DNA of 32,295 nucleotides from an uncultured Verrucomicrobia subdivision 3 bacterium (lineage in GTDB: Bacteria > Verrucomicrobiota > Verrucomicrobiia > Limisphaerales > UBA11358): contig CAISVF010000188.1 in assembly GCA_903888765.1 (NCBI GenBank), forward strand, positions 1-32,295. Reading direction: 5' to 3'. The position numbers were made by a program, and so were the translations under genes. The notes under the pieces are model-generated. The model saw nothing but the letters and a program-made list of their open reading frames with translations. It was not told the origin of the DNA and did no database searches. This document shows, piece by piece, positions 1 to 8,900 of this stretch (its first letter is position 1; every line of letters begins with the position of its first letter).

Positions 1-564
1 ACGCGGGAAGTGGTCCGCTATTTTGCCGGGGCCGACCTGAACGAAGTTCTCTCGCAAGGCCGCTTGCAGGCGGCGGACACACTGCGGGAGCGCATCCAGC
101 AGGCCGCCATGGCGCGGGCGCTTGGCGCCAAAATCATTTTCGTGGGGCTGCAGGATATTCACCCGCCCACCGCCAGCGAGGTGGCGGCGACGTATGAGAA
201 ATTGGTGGGCGCGGAACAGTCCCGGCTTGCCCGCATCTACGATGCCGAGGCGGCTGCGATTCGCACCAACGCCATGGCGGAAGCGCAAGCCTTCACAGTG
301 ACCAACGTGGCCGACGCCCGGCGCGTTCAGCTTGTGGCCTCCAAATTTGCCGAAGCCGCGCTCTTCACCAACCAGATTCCCGCCTACCAGGCCGCCCCCT
401 CGGTTTATCGCCAGCGCCTATACCTGCAAAGTTTTGCCGCCGCCACCAAAAATGCGCGCAAATATGTCTTGCTCGCCACCAACACCCAGGACGTCGTGAT
501 CTTTAACCTGGAAGACAAGATTCGCGACGACCTGATGAACCTTTCCATTACCAATTTGCCATGA
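1..564 (+). CDS. SPFH/Band 7 (HflK-like) protein, C-terminal part; 5' end truncated by window
   Basis: Frame is open from base 1 (TREVVRYFAGADLNEVL...). 'VGLQDIHPP...V...Y..LVGAEQSRLARIYDAEAAA' matches the C-terminal SPFH/HflK pattern (LQDVHPP...AEQ...EAEA). Confidence 0.8.
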   Translation, partial: TREVVRYFAGADLNEVLSQGRLQAADTLRERIQQAAMARALGAKIIFVGLQDIHPPTASEVAATYEKLVGAEQSRLARIYDAEAAAIRTNAMAEAQAFTVTNVADARRVQLVASKFAEAALFTNQIPAYQAAPSVYRQRLYLQSFAAATKNARKYVLLATNTQDVVIFNLEDKIRDDLMNLSITNLP

Positions 565-1466
565 AAAAAAATCTGATTACTGTCATTATCGCCGCCGTGC
601 TGGTGGTGATTTTTGCCCTGCTGCTGTTCACCTTTCAAGTGCGCCAGTCGGAGGTCGCCGTACTGACGCGTTTCGGCCAACCGGTGGCCAACCTGGACCA
701 GCCGAACCTGTACTTCAAGTGGCCGTGGCCCATCCAGCAGGTTTACCGCTTTGACCAGCGCGTGCAGATTTTCGAGGACAAATTCAGCGAGAATTACACG
801 GCGGATGGCACCATGCTGCTGACCAGCGTGTACGTGGGCTGGCGGATTTCCGACGCGAAGGAATTTTTCCCGAAGTTTGCCGGCGGCTCTGTGGCCGCCG
901 CCCAGCGCCAGCTCGAGCAGATGCTCCGCAGCGCCAAGGCGGCCGTCATCGGCACCAACCGGCTGGCGGATTTTGTGAATGTGGACCCCGCGCAAGTCAA
1001 GCTGGAGGCGATTGAAACGGAAATCAAAACCCGGGTGCAGAATGAGCTGGCATCGCACAATTACGGCATCAGCATTGAGTTTCTGGGCCTGAAAAAGCTC
1101 GGCCTGCCGGAAAGCGTGACCACGGCCGTGTTTGACCGTATGAAATCCGAGCGCAACAAATCCATCAGCGAGGCGCAGTTCAATGGCGAAGCCGAGGCGA
1201 CCAAAATCAAATCCGCCGCGGAACGCAAGGCTGCCGACCTGCTGTCGGACGCCGAAGCGGCGGCCATCAGCATCAAAGGCAAGGGCGAGGCCGAGGCCGC
1301 GAAGACTTTGAGCGTGTTTCAGCAGAACCCGGAGCTGGCAATTTTCCTCTCGCAGCTGGAGACCTTGAAATCCTCGCTGAACCAGCGGACCACCCTGATT
1401 TTTGACGAGCGCACGCCGCCGTTCAGCCTGTTTCAGAATCTGCCCGCAAATCCGTCCACGAAGTGA
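561..1466 (+). CDS. SPFH domain protein, HflC-like
   Basis: N-terminal TM segment, then 'VRQSEVAVLTRFGQPV', 'YFKWPWPIQQVYRFDQR', and a coiled 'GEAEATKIKSAAERKAADLLSDAEA' tail. Starts inside the previous stop (ATGA). Confidence 0.85.
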   Translation: MKKNLITVIIAAVLVVIFALLLFTFQVRQSEVAVLTRFGQPVANLDQPNLYFKWPWPIQQVYRFDQRVQIFEDKFSENYTADGTMLLTSVYVGWRISDAKEFFPKFAGGSVAAAQRQLEQMLRSAKAAVIGTNRLADFVNVDPAQVKLEAIETEIKTRVQNELASHNYGISIEFLGLKKLGLPESVTTAVFDRMKSERNKSISEAQFNGEAEATKIKSAAERKAADLLSDAEAAAISIKGKGEAEAAKTLSVFQQNPELAIFLSQLETLKSSLNQRTTLIFDERTPPFSLFQNLPANPSTK

Positions 1467-1473
1467 TTGAGCC

Positions 1474-2580
1474 ATGAGCGACCACGAACATCACGACCAT
1501 CCACACCCGCCGGAAACCCAGGACGCCGGTTCGCAGGCGCTGTCGGAGGCCTTGCGCAGCAGCTTTGTCATCGTCAAGTTTGCGATGGTGGCGCTGATTT
1601 TCGTCATTCTCGGCGCCGGTTTTTTCACGGTGGGCCCGCAAGAAAAAGCCGTCATCTTGCGCTTTGGCAAGCCGCAGGGGGAAAACGAAAAGATGCTGCT
1701 GGGTGCCGGTCTGCACTGGTCCCTCCCCTACCCCATCGATGAAGTGATTCGGATTCCCATCACAGAATCGCTAACGGTCCGCTCCACCATCGGCTGGTGG
1801 GCCACCACGCCGGAAATGGAGCTGGCCGGCACGGACCAGAATGCCGGCCCCTCGCTGAATCCGCAATTTGATGGCTATGTGATCACGGCGGACCGCAACA
1901 TCATTCACACCCGCGCCACCGTCTCCTACACCATTGACGACCCGCGCACGGCCATCTTCAGTTTTGCGAGTGGAACCAACCATCAGTTCAATCTCTCCGG
2001 CATTTCCAACGCCTTGCAAAACGCCGCCAATAATGCGCTGATCCTCACCGCCGCACGCTTCAACGTGGACGCCATACTGACGGGCAATTCCGGCTTTCAG
2101 GAGGCCGTTCGTCGCCGCATCAGCGAGCTGGCGGAGAGCGAGCACCTGGGAGTGGCCTATGAAAAACTGCAAGTCCAGGTCGAGAGCAAGGCTCCCCGCC
2201 AATTGAAGGAGGTTTTTGCCATGGTCTCCACCGCCCGGCAAAACCGCGACAAGCTCCTCAATGACGCTAAGGGCGAGGAATACCGGATCCTGAGCCAGGC
2301 CAGCGCCCGGGCCGCCTCTATCACCAATGCGGCCGAATCGGCCCGCGTGCGCTTTGTGACCTCCGTGGTTTCCGATGCCGAGGCATTTACCAACCTGCTC
2401 TCCAATTACCGGACCAACCCGAATCTGTTCGCCCAGCTGGAATTGGCCAAGGCCATGCCGCAAATGCTGACAAATGTGCAGGAAAAGAGCTTCCTCCCGC
2501 AGCGTGCCGATGGCAAAGCGCGTGAGATGCGGCTGCAATTGAATCGCGAACCCCCGCAGTCCAAAGCGGCGGCGAATTAA
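1474..2580 (+). CDS. SPFH domain protein, HflK-like, with His-rich N-terminus
   Basis: MSDHEHHDHPHPPETQ N-terminus, TM, 'VGPQEKAVILRFGKPQGENEKMLLGAGLHWSLPYPIDEV', C-terminal coiled region. 8 nt gap from previous gene. Confidence 0.85.
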   Translation: MSDHEHHDHPHPPETQDAGSQALSEALRSSFVIVKFAMVALIFVILGAGFFTVGPQEKAVILRFGKPQGENEKMLLGAGLHWSLPYPIDEVIRIPITESLTVRSTIGWWATTPEMELAGTDQNAGPSLNPQFDGYVITADRNIIHTRATVSYTIDDPRTAIFSFASGTNHQFNLSGISNALQNAANNALILTAARFNVDAILTGNSGFQEAVRRRISELAESEHLGVAYEKLQVQVESKAPRQLKEVFAMVSTARQNRDKLLNDAKGEEYRILSQASARAASITNAAESARVRFVTSVVSDAEAFTNLLSNYRTNPNLFAQLELAKAMPQMLTNVQEKSFLPQRADGKAREMRLQLNREPPQSKAAAN

Positions 2581-2601
2581 TCCACGGGCATCCTATTTTT
2601 T

Positions 2602-4587
2602 ATGCAGGTCACCTCACTTTTAAGTCAGCACGAGCACGGGCCGGAATGCGGCTGCGGTCATGATCACGAGCATTCCGTGGTCCATCTCTGGCAGGCCGTG
2701 CTCGGCGTGGTTTTCGTGCTGAACGCCTTCATCGTGGACTGGCTGTTTGATTCCGGCACGACCCTGTCCAGCGCCAGCGCGATGATCGGCTCGCTTATTC
2801 TCGGTTATCCGATTGTGGTCACCGCGGTGAAAGACCTGCGTCAGGGGCGCTTGAGCATCAACGAGCTGGTGGCCATTGCCGTGCTCGCAGCTTTCGCCTC
2901 CAGCGATTATAAGACCGCTGGCATCGTGGCCTTCTTCATGCTCACGGGCGAAATCATCGAAACGCGCACCGCTGAAGGCGCGCGCAACTCCATCGAATCA
3001 CTCATCAAGCTGACCCCGACCAAAGCCCGGCGGCTCTTGAAGGATGGCAGCGAGGAAGAAGTGGCCGCCAGCCATCTGTCCGTGGGAGATGTTATCCGCA
3101 TCCGTCCCGGCGACAACGTGGCGGCGGACGGCGTGATTGTGAATGGTCAGGGTTCGTTTAACCAGGCCACCATCACCGGGGAATCCCTGCCCGCCGATAA
3201 AAAAGCGGGCGACGAGGTTTACGCCGGCACTCAGAATCTCACCGGCGTGCTGGAGATCAAGGTGAGCCGAGCCGGCACCGACACCACCCTGGGCCGCGTG
3301 CGCGAGCTGATCTTGGCGGCCGAAAAAACCAAGCTCCCGATCATGAAGATCGTGGATCAATACATGGGCTTTTACACGCCGCTCGTGCTGGTGATCGGCG
3401 CGCTGGTCTGGGCCTTCACCCATGACCTGAGCCGCGTCATTGCGGTATTCGTCGTCTCCTGTCCCTGTGCCTTCATTCTGGCTACCCCCACCGCCATGGT
3501 CGCCGCCCTTTCGGCCGCCGCGCGCCTGGGAATTTTAATTAAAAACGTCGCTGACATTGAGGCAGCAGCCAAGATCAACGCCTTCGTGTTCGATAAAACC
3601 GGAACCCTCACCACGGGTCAGCTCGCCGTCAGCCGGCTGGCACCGATCGGGGACACCAAGCCGGCGGAGCTCTTGCTGCTGGCCGCCTCGGCGGAAAAAT
3701 ATAGCAACCATCCCACCGCCAAAGCCCTCGCCACCCTCGCCGGCGAAGCCGGGCTGCCACTGGCAGAGCCCAAGGATTTTGCCGAAACTGCCGGCCGCGG
3801 CGTTAAGGCTGAAATCAATGGCGGCAAGGTTTTAGTGGGCCGCGCGCAGTGGCTCAAGGACAACGGCATCGACCCGGCCTTTGAAAAGTCGGTGGACTTG
3901 AAGGAAACCGAGGGCTGGAGCCTGATTTTTGTGGCCCGCAACGGCCAATGTGTCGGCTGGGTGGGCATGCAGGATAAAACCCGCGCTGAAGCCAAAGAGG
4001 CGCTGGCAGAATTAAAAGCCTCCGGCGTGCGCCGCATCGCCATGATTTCCGGGGACCGCCAGGTGGTGGCCACCCGCGTGGCGGCGGAAATCGGCTGCGA
4101 GGAAGCAAAAGGCGACTGCCTGCCGCAGAATAAAGTGGAATTCGTCCGCGCCATGAAGGCAAAAGGCTATAAAGTGGCCGTCATCGGCGACGGCGTGAAC
4201 GATGCCCCGGCCCTCGCGGCGGGCGATATCGGCATTGCCATGGGTGCCGCCGGCAGCGAAGTGGCTATTCACAGCGCCACGATTGCACTGATGAACAACG
4301 ATCTGCGCCGGCTCCCGTTCCTGGTCAAACTCTCGCGCAGCACCCGCGCCGTGATCAACCAGAATTTTCTATTCGGCGTGCTGTTCATCATCGTAGGCCT
4401 GAGCGCCGCCTCGTTCGGCATTGTGGGACCGATTGTGGCGGCCTTGTTGCACAATGTCGGTTCGCTCATCGTGATTTTCAACAGCGCCCGGCTGGTGCGC
4501 AAAGGCGAGGAACTGGAGCATTTCCACCCGGAGGTCGTGGAAGTAACACAAAAAAGTTCCGGCCAGCTCACCCCGAAACTAGCCTGA
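2602..4587 (+). CDS. Heavy-metal translocating P1B-type ATPase (no N-terminal HMA domain)
   Basis: 'TITGESLP', TM motif 'SCPCAFILATPTAM', phosphorylation motif 'DKTGTLTTG', 'GDGVNDAPALAAGDIGIAMG', C-terminal TM 'LLHNVGSLIVIFNSARL'. N-terminus 'HEHGPECGCGHDHEH'. Confidence 0.93.
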   Translation: MQVTSLLSQHEHGPECGCGHDHEHSVVHLWQAVLGVVFVLNAFIVDWLFDSGTTLSSASAMIGSLILGYPIVVTAVKDLRQGRLSINELVAIAVLAAFASSDYKTAGIVAFFMLTGEIIETRTAEGARNSIESLIKLTPTKARRLLKDGSEEEVAASHLSVGDVIRIRPGDNVAADGVIVNGQGSFNQATITGESLPADKKAGDEVYAGTQNLTGVLEIKVSRAGTDTTLGRVRELILAAEKTKLPIMKIVDQYMGFYTPLVLVIGALVWAFTHDLSRVIAVFVVSCPCAFILATPTAMVAALSAAARLGILIKNVADIEAAAKINAFVFDKTGTLTTGQLAVSRLAPIGDTKPAELLLLAASAEKYSNHPTAKALATLAGEAGLPLAEPKDFAETAGRGVKAEINGGKVLVGRAQWLKDNGIDPAFEKSVDLKETEGWSLIFVARNGQCVGWVGMQDKTRAEAKEALAELKASGVRRIAMISGDRQVVATRVAAEIGCEEAKGDCLPQNKVEFVRAMKAKGYKVAVIGDGVNDAPALAAGDIGIAMGAAGSEVAIHSATIALMNNDLRRLPFLVKLSRSTRAVINQNFLFGVLFIIVGLSAASFGIVGPIVAALLHNVGSLIVIFNSARLVRKGEELEHFHPEVVEVTQKSSGQLTPKLA

Positions 4588-4629
4588 GCCGCAGCGCGAG
4601 CCGCTTGATGAACCGCCAACTTTGATTTT

Positions 4630-5829
4630 ATGTCCGTCGCCGAACTTAATCCACCGTCGCCCAGCGGAAAGCAAAAATCCGACGAGGTCGTCGTCTCCGT
4701 GCGCGGGCTGACCAAGGTTTTCAAAGATTTCTGGAACCGGCCCAAGGCGCGCGCAGTGGACAATGTGGATTTTGAAGTGCGCAAGGGCGAGGTTTTCGGG
4801 CTGCTGGGACCTAACGGCTCCGGCAAATCGACCACGGTCAAGCTGCTCCTTGGACTACTGAATCCCACCAAAGGCCACATTGAGGTATTCGGCCATTCGC
4901 CGCGCCATGTGCAAACCAAGTCACGCATCGGTTATCTGCCTGAGGAATCGTATCTTTACCGCTACCTGAATTCCCGCGAAACCCTGGATTTTTTCGGCAA
5001 CTTATTTCATCTGGATAAAAAGGACCGCGACAGCCGAGCTGAACAGCTGCTGGAAATGGTTGGTCTGGGGAAAACCCAGACGCGCGCCGTGGGCGAATTT
5101 TCCAAGGGCATGCAGCGCCGCATCGGCCTGGCGCAGGCGCTCATCAATGATCCCGATCTGGTGATCCTGGATGAGCCCACCGCCGGCCTCGACCCGATCG
5201 GCTGCCGCGAAGTCAAGGATCTGATCATCGCGCTGGCCCGCCGCGGCAAAACGGTCATATTAAGCAGCCATTTGCTCTCGGACGTGGAGGATGTGTGTGA
5301 CCGCGTGGTGATTTACTATGGCGGCCGCATTCAAGCCGATGGGACGCTCAAGGAATTGCTGGCCACCCCGGATACTTTACGCATCACCACCCCGGTGCTG
5401 CCCCGCGAAACGCTCGAAAAGGTTCTGGCCACCATCCGCAAAGACGTGGCCACCGGCGAGGTGCGCGTGGACAATCCAACGCAAAACCTGGAGAGCTATT
5501 TCCTCGATGTCGTGGCCAAAGCCCGAGCGGCCAACGAAACCAGCGGGGCGCAGTCCGGCGCCCGCGTGGCCCAGTACTTGCGCGGCGAGGAAATGCGGCC
5601 GGCGACGGATAAAATTCTGGAAAAATTGTCGCTGCCGCAGGCTGCTGCGCCAGCCGCTGCCGCCCCCTCCTCCACCCTGGCTGAAGTGGATGACCACCGG
5701 CTGACCGCCCTGTCCCGCCCTGAAGCCACGCCCACGCCAACCACCTCGCCCGAACCGGCATCCGCCAAGCCCGCTGACCTGGCAAAGGCGGATGAAAAAT
5801 TGTCTTCCCTGCTCGGCGGCAAGCAATAA
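4630..5829 (+). CDS. ABC transporter ATP-binding protein with Ala/Pro-rich C-terminal extension
   Basis: Walker A 'GPNGSGKST', signature 'FSKGMQRRIGLAQAL', Walker B 'LVILDEPTAGLDP', 'SSHLLSDVEDVCDRV'; low-complexity Ala/Pro tail. Confidence 0.93.
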   Translation: MSVAELNPPSPSGKQKSDEVVVSVRGLTKVFKDFWNRPKARAVDNVDFEVRKGEVFGLLGPNGSGKSTTVKLLLGLLNPTKGHIEVFGHSPRHVQTKSRIGYLPEESYLYRYLNSRETLDFFGNLFHLDKKDRDSRAEQLLEMVGLGKTQTRAVGEFSKGMQRRIGLAQALINDPDLVILDEPTAGLDPIGCREVKDLIIALARRGKTVILSSHLLSDVEDVCDRVVIYYGGRIQADGTLKELLATPDTLRITTPVLPRETLEKVLATIRKDVATGEVRVDNPTQNLESYFLDVVAKARAANETSGAQSGARVAQYLRGEEMRPATDKILEKLSLPQAAAPAAAAPSSTLAEVDDHRLTALSRPEATPTPTTSPEPASAKPADLAKADEKLSSLLGGKQ

Positions 5830-5852
5830 TTCCTTCACGAATTCTTTTACTG

Positions 5853-7241
5853 ATGCAAAGAATTTTAGCCATTGCCTGGTTGACTTGGAAGGCCGCCTTG
5901 CGGTTCAAGTTATTCCTGGTCATAGCAACCTTGCTGGTGCTGGCGGTGGTCGGGTTGCCGCTCGTGATCAAGGATGACGGCACGGCGCAGGGCTTCACCC
6001 AGATCATTCTGACCTACACCCTGAGCGCCATCACCGGCCTGCTCGGACTTTCGACGCTCTGGCTCGCGTGCGGAACGCTGGCGCGGGACATCGAGGAATG
6101 CCAGATTCAGGTGGTCGCCACCAAACCGGTGGCCCGCTGGCAGATCTGGCTCGGTAAATGGCTGGGGATCGTCACTTTGAATGCCGTATTGCTGTCGCTT
6201 TCCGGCGCCTGCATTTTCAGCCTGCTGCAGTGGCGCGCAGGAAAACTGCCGGCCGCGGAACAGCAAAAGCTGCGCGAGGAAATTCTCGTCGCCCGCGGCT
6301 CCGCCAAGGAGGCTAGCAATGAACAGGATATCGACCTGGAAACGGACCGGATTCTGCAGGGCCGCCTGAAAACCAGCCCGGTGGAAAAAGTGGATGTGCC
6401 GGAAGTGCGCCGCCAGATCCGCGAAGGGGTGAAGGCGGATTATCAACTGGTGCCGCCCAGCTACAAGCGCGATTGGGTGATCGACCTCGGCTTTGCCAGG
6501 AATTACCTGCACGGCAAACCGCTGCAGCTGCGCGTAAAATTTAACTCGGCCAATAAAAGTGCCTCCGGAACTTTTTACGCACTTTGGCAGGTGGGGGTGC
6601 CGGAAAAAACCAAATTCTGGCGCACCGACAGCCCGATGAGCCTGGCGCCGGATACGTTTCACGAGTTTGCCATTCCGCCGGACTTGTTTGATGAAAAAGG
6701 CTTGTTAACCATTTCCTTCGTGAATCCCAATCAGACGGCGCTGCTGTTCCCGCTCGATGACGGCATGGAAGTGCTGTATCCCGAAGGCGGCTTTGCGCTC
6801 AATTTCGCGCGCGGGCTGGGAATTATTTTCTGCTGGATGGCCCTGCTCACGGCCCTCGGACTGGCAGCAGCCAGTTATCTGTCCTTCCCGGTGGCCACGT
6901 TTTTTGCGCTGGCTATGATGCTGGTGTTCTTAAGCAGCGGCACGCTGGCTGAATCGGTGGAATCCGGCTCGGTGGCGGCGGGCAATGAAGAAACCGGTCA
7001 GGCCGGCCACTCCCCGGCAGATCTGGTGTTAATCCCCGCTTTCAAGGGGGTGCTCGCGATTGCAGGCATGGCGAATCATTTCTCCCCGGTTGATTCCCTT
7101 AGCACCGGCCGGAGCATCACCTGGGGCGAATTGGGCCGGGCCGTTACCCAGATTGTTTTCCTGCTGGGCGGCATCCTGGCCCTGGCCGGAATTATTCTCT
7201 TCAATCGCCGCGAACTGGCCACCGCCCAAGGAACCCAATGA
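5853..7241 (+). CDS. ABC-2 type transporter permease with large extracytoplasmic domain
   Basis: Follows the ABC ATPase by 24 nt. Hydrophobic N- and C-terminal blocks flank a long soluble segment. Confidence 0.75.
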   Translation: MQRILAIAWLTWKAALRFKLFLVIATLLVLAVVGLPLVIKDDGTAQGFTQIILTYTLSAITGLLGLSTLWLACGTLARDIEECQIQVVATKPVARWQIWLGKWLGIVTLNAVLLSLSGACIFSLLQWRAGKLPAAEQQKLREEILVARGSAKEASNEQDIDLETDRILQGRLKTSPVEKVDVPEVRRQIREGVKADYQLVPPSYKRDWVIDLGFARNYLHGKPLQLRVKFNSANKSASGTFYALWQVGVPEKTKFWRTDSPMSLAPDTFHEFAIPPDLFDEKGLLTISFVNPNQTALLFPLDDGMEVLYPEGGFALNFARGLGIIFCWMALLTALGLAAASYLSFPVATFFALAMMLVFLSSGTLAESVESGSVAAGNEETGQAGHSPADLVLIPAFKGVLAIAGMANHFSPVDSLSTGRSITWGELGRAVTQIVFLLGGILALAGIILFNRRELATAQGTQ

Positions 7242-8791
7242 ACGCGCGCGCAAAAAAAATCCTGCTGCTGTTGCTCGCGGCCGCTTTGCTGGCTGGCTCG
7301 GGGCAATTTCAAAAATCCCTGAACCTCGACCGGGATAAACTCGGGCTAACCCATGCCGCGGCGCTGGAAAACGCCCCGCCGGTTCTGGCTTTCACCACCG
7401 TCGCGCTCGGCGGCTTTCGCGGGCTGATCTCCAACTTCCTCTGGATCCGGGCGAACGATCTGCAGCAGGACGACAAATTTTTCGAAGCCGCCCAACTGGC
7501 TGATTGGATCACCAAGCTGGAACCCACGTTTGCACAGGTCTGGCTGTTTCAGGGCTGGAACATGGCCTACAACATTTCCGTAAAATTCAAGGAAAACGCG
7601 CCGGGCGATTATACCGACCGCTGGCGCTGGGTGGAACGCGGCGTTGAACTCTTGCGCGACGACGGCCTGCGCTTTAATCCGAACAGCGTGGACATCTACC
7701 GCGAACTGGCCTGGTTTTTCCAGCACAAGATGGGAGCCAATCTCGATGATGGAAACATGTTTTACAAGAGCCAGTGGGCACTGGAAATGAAGCCCTTCTT
7801 TGGCTTGCAGGGCACCAATTTCGAGGCACTGCTTCGGCCGGCCAATACGGGAGAGGTGGCGCAGGTGCAACTGTTCACAAACAAATTTAAAATCAATCCC
7901 GACTTTGCCAAGTCCGTGGATGAACAATACGGCCCCTTTGACTGGCGCCTGCCGGAAGCGCACGCAATCTATTGGGGCGCGCGCGGCCTGGACGCAGCCC
8001 GCAATAATCCAGACAAGGTAAAAGCCGATGACTTGATCAAGCTCCGCCGCATCATTTACCAGTCCATTTATCAGGCCTTCAAACACGGTCACATCATCGC
8101 GAATGCATTCGGCCCGGGATACTCCCTGGGCCCGAATCTGGAACTGGTTGGCCATGTCAATGAAGCCTATGAAAAAATGATGCAGGATGACGCCGAAATG
8201 CGCGATAACATCGCCAAGGCGCACCGGAATTTCCTGCGCGACGCCGTGTATTTCCTCTACGAAAACAACCGCATGCCCGAAGCCACCAAGTGGTTCAAGT
8301 ATCTCGGCGATAAGTACCCCGATAAGGCCATCATCGAAAACCAGCCGGATTCGCTGCCTAAAAACCTCACCTTGGACCAATACGCCGTGGCGGTTGTACA
8401 GATCGACATCGGTGAAACCTCGCAGGAACGTGTGACTTCCGCCGTGCAAGGCTTGCTGGTACGCGCCTACATGGCGCTCGTGCAAGATGACGATCCGCGC
8501 TACCGGAACTTTTTGGGCTTAGCCACCCGCGTCTTTGAGCATTACACAGCCAAAACATCCGGGTCCCGCGGCGATGTGCGCATACCGCTGCCACCGCTAG
8601 ACACCATGAAAAAGATGGTAGTGCAGAATTTGCTGGATCCCGAGCATGGTCTGCCTTACGCCGCCCGGGCAGTGCTGCGCACGCAACTCGGCCTGCCGGG
8701 GGAAACCGCGGCGCCCACCGGAACCAATACGATGGAAAAAGCGTCCAGCAAAGCGCTACCAACCAATTCGGCCGCACCGGTGCTGCCATGA
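7238..8791 (+). CDS. Conserved-looking hypothetical protein, helical/TPR-like, N-terminal signal/TM
   Basis: ATGA overlap with the permease. N-terminal hydrophobic segment 'ILLLLLAAALLAGSG'; helical repeats such as 'LADWITKLEPTFAQVWLFQGWNMAYN'. Confidence 0.65.
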   Translation: MNARAKKILLLLLAAALLAGSGQFQKSLNLDRDKLGLTHAAALENAPPVLAFTTVALGGFRGLISNFLWIRANDLQQDDKFFEAAQLADWITKLEPTFAQVWLFQGWNMAYNISVKFKENAPGDYTDRWRWVERGVELLRDDGLRFNPNSVDIYRELAWFFQHKMGANLDDGNMFYKSQWALEMKPFFGLQGTNFEALLRPANTGEVAQVQLFTNKFKINPDFAKSVDEQYGPFDWRLPEAHAIYWGARGLDAARNNPDKVKADDLIKLRRIIYQSIYQAFKHGHIIANAFGPGYSLGPNLELVGHVNEAYEKMMQDDAEMRDNIAKAHRNFLRDAVYFLYENNRMPEATKWFKYLGDKYPDKAIIENQPDSLPKNLTLDQYAVAVVQIDIGETSQERVTSAVQGLLVRAYMALVQDDDPRYRNFLGLATRVFEHYTAKTSGSRGDVRIPLPPLDTMKKMVVQNLLDPEHGLPYAARAVLRTQLGLPGETAAPTGTNTMEKASSKALPTNSAAPVLP

Positions 8792-8900
8792 AGTTCGCTG
8801 TGAATTTCAACAGCCGCCCATTGACTACCTGCGCATGAAGCCGGAAACCGCCTGCCTGCAAGATTGCCAGCGCCAAAAACTCTGTTAACCTCCGCCGACC

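Noticed and set aside
405-1475. Long antisense ORF (356 aa) opposite the HflC-like gene
   Set aside because: Shadow ORF of a high-GC coding strand; low-complexity His/Arg/Gln composition with no recognisable domain.
7346-8485. Antisense ORF of 379 aa opposite the helical-repeat protein
   Set aside because: Antisense shadow; the + strand ORF fits the operon with an ATGA overlap and has coherent helical composition.
8788-8889. Two tiny ORFs (16 and 17 codons) between the helical-repeat gene and rimO
   Set aside because: No supporting signal beyond a start and a stop.
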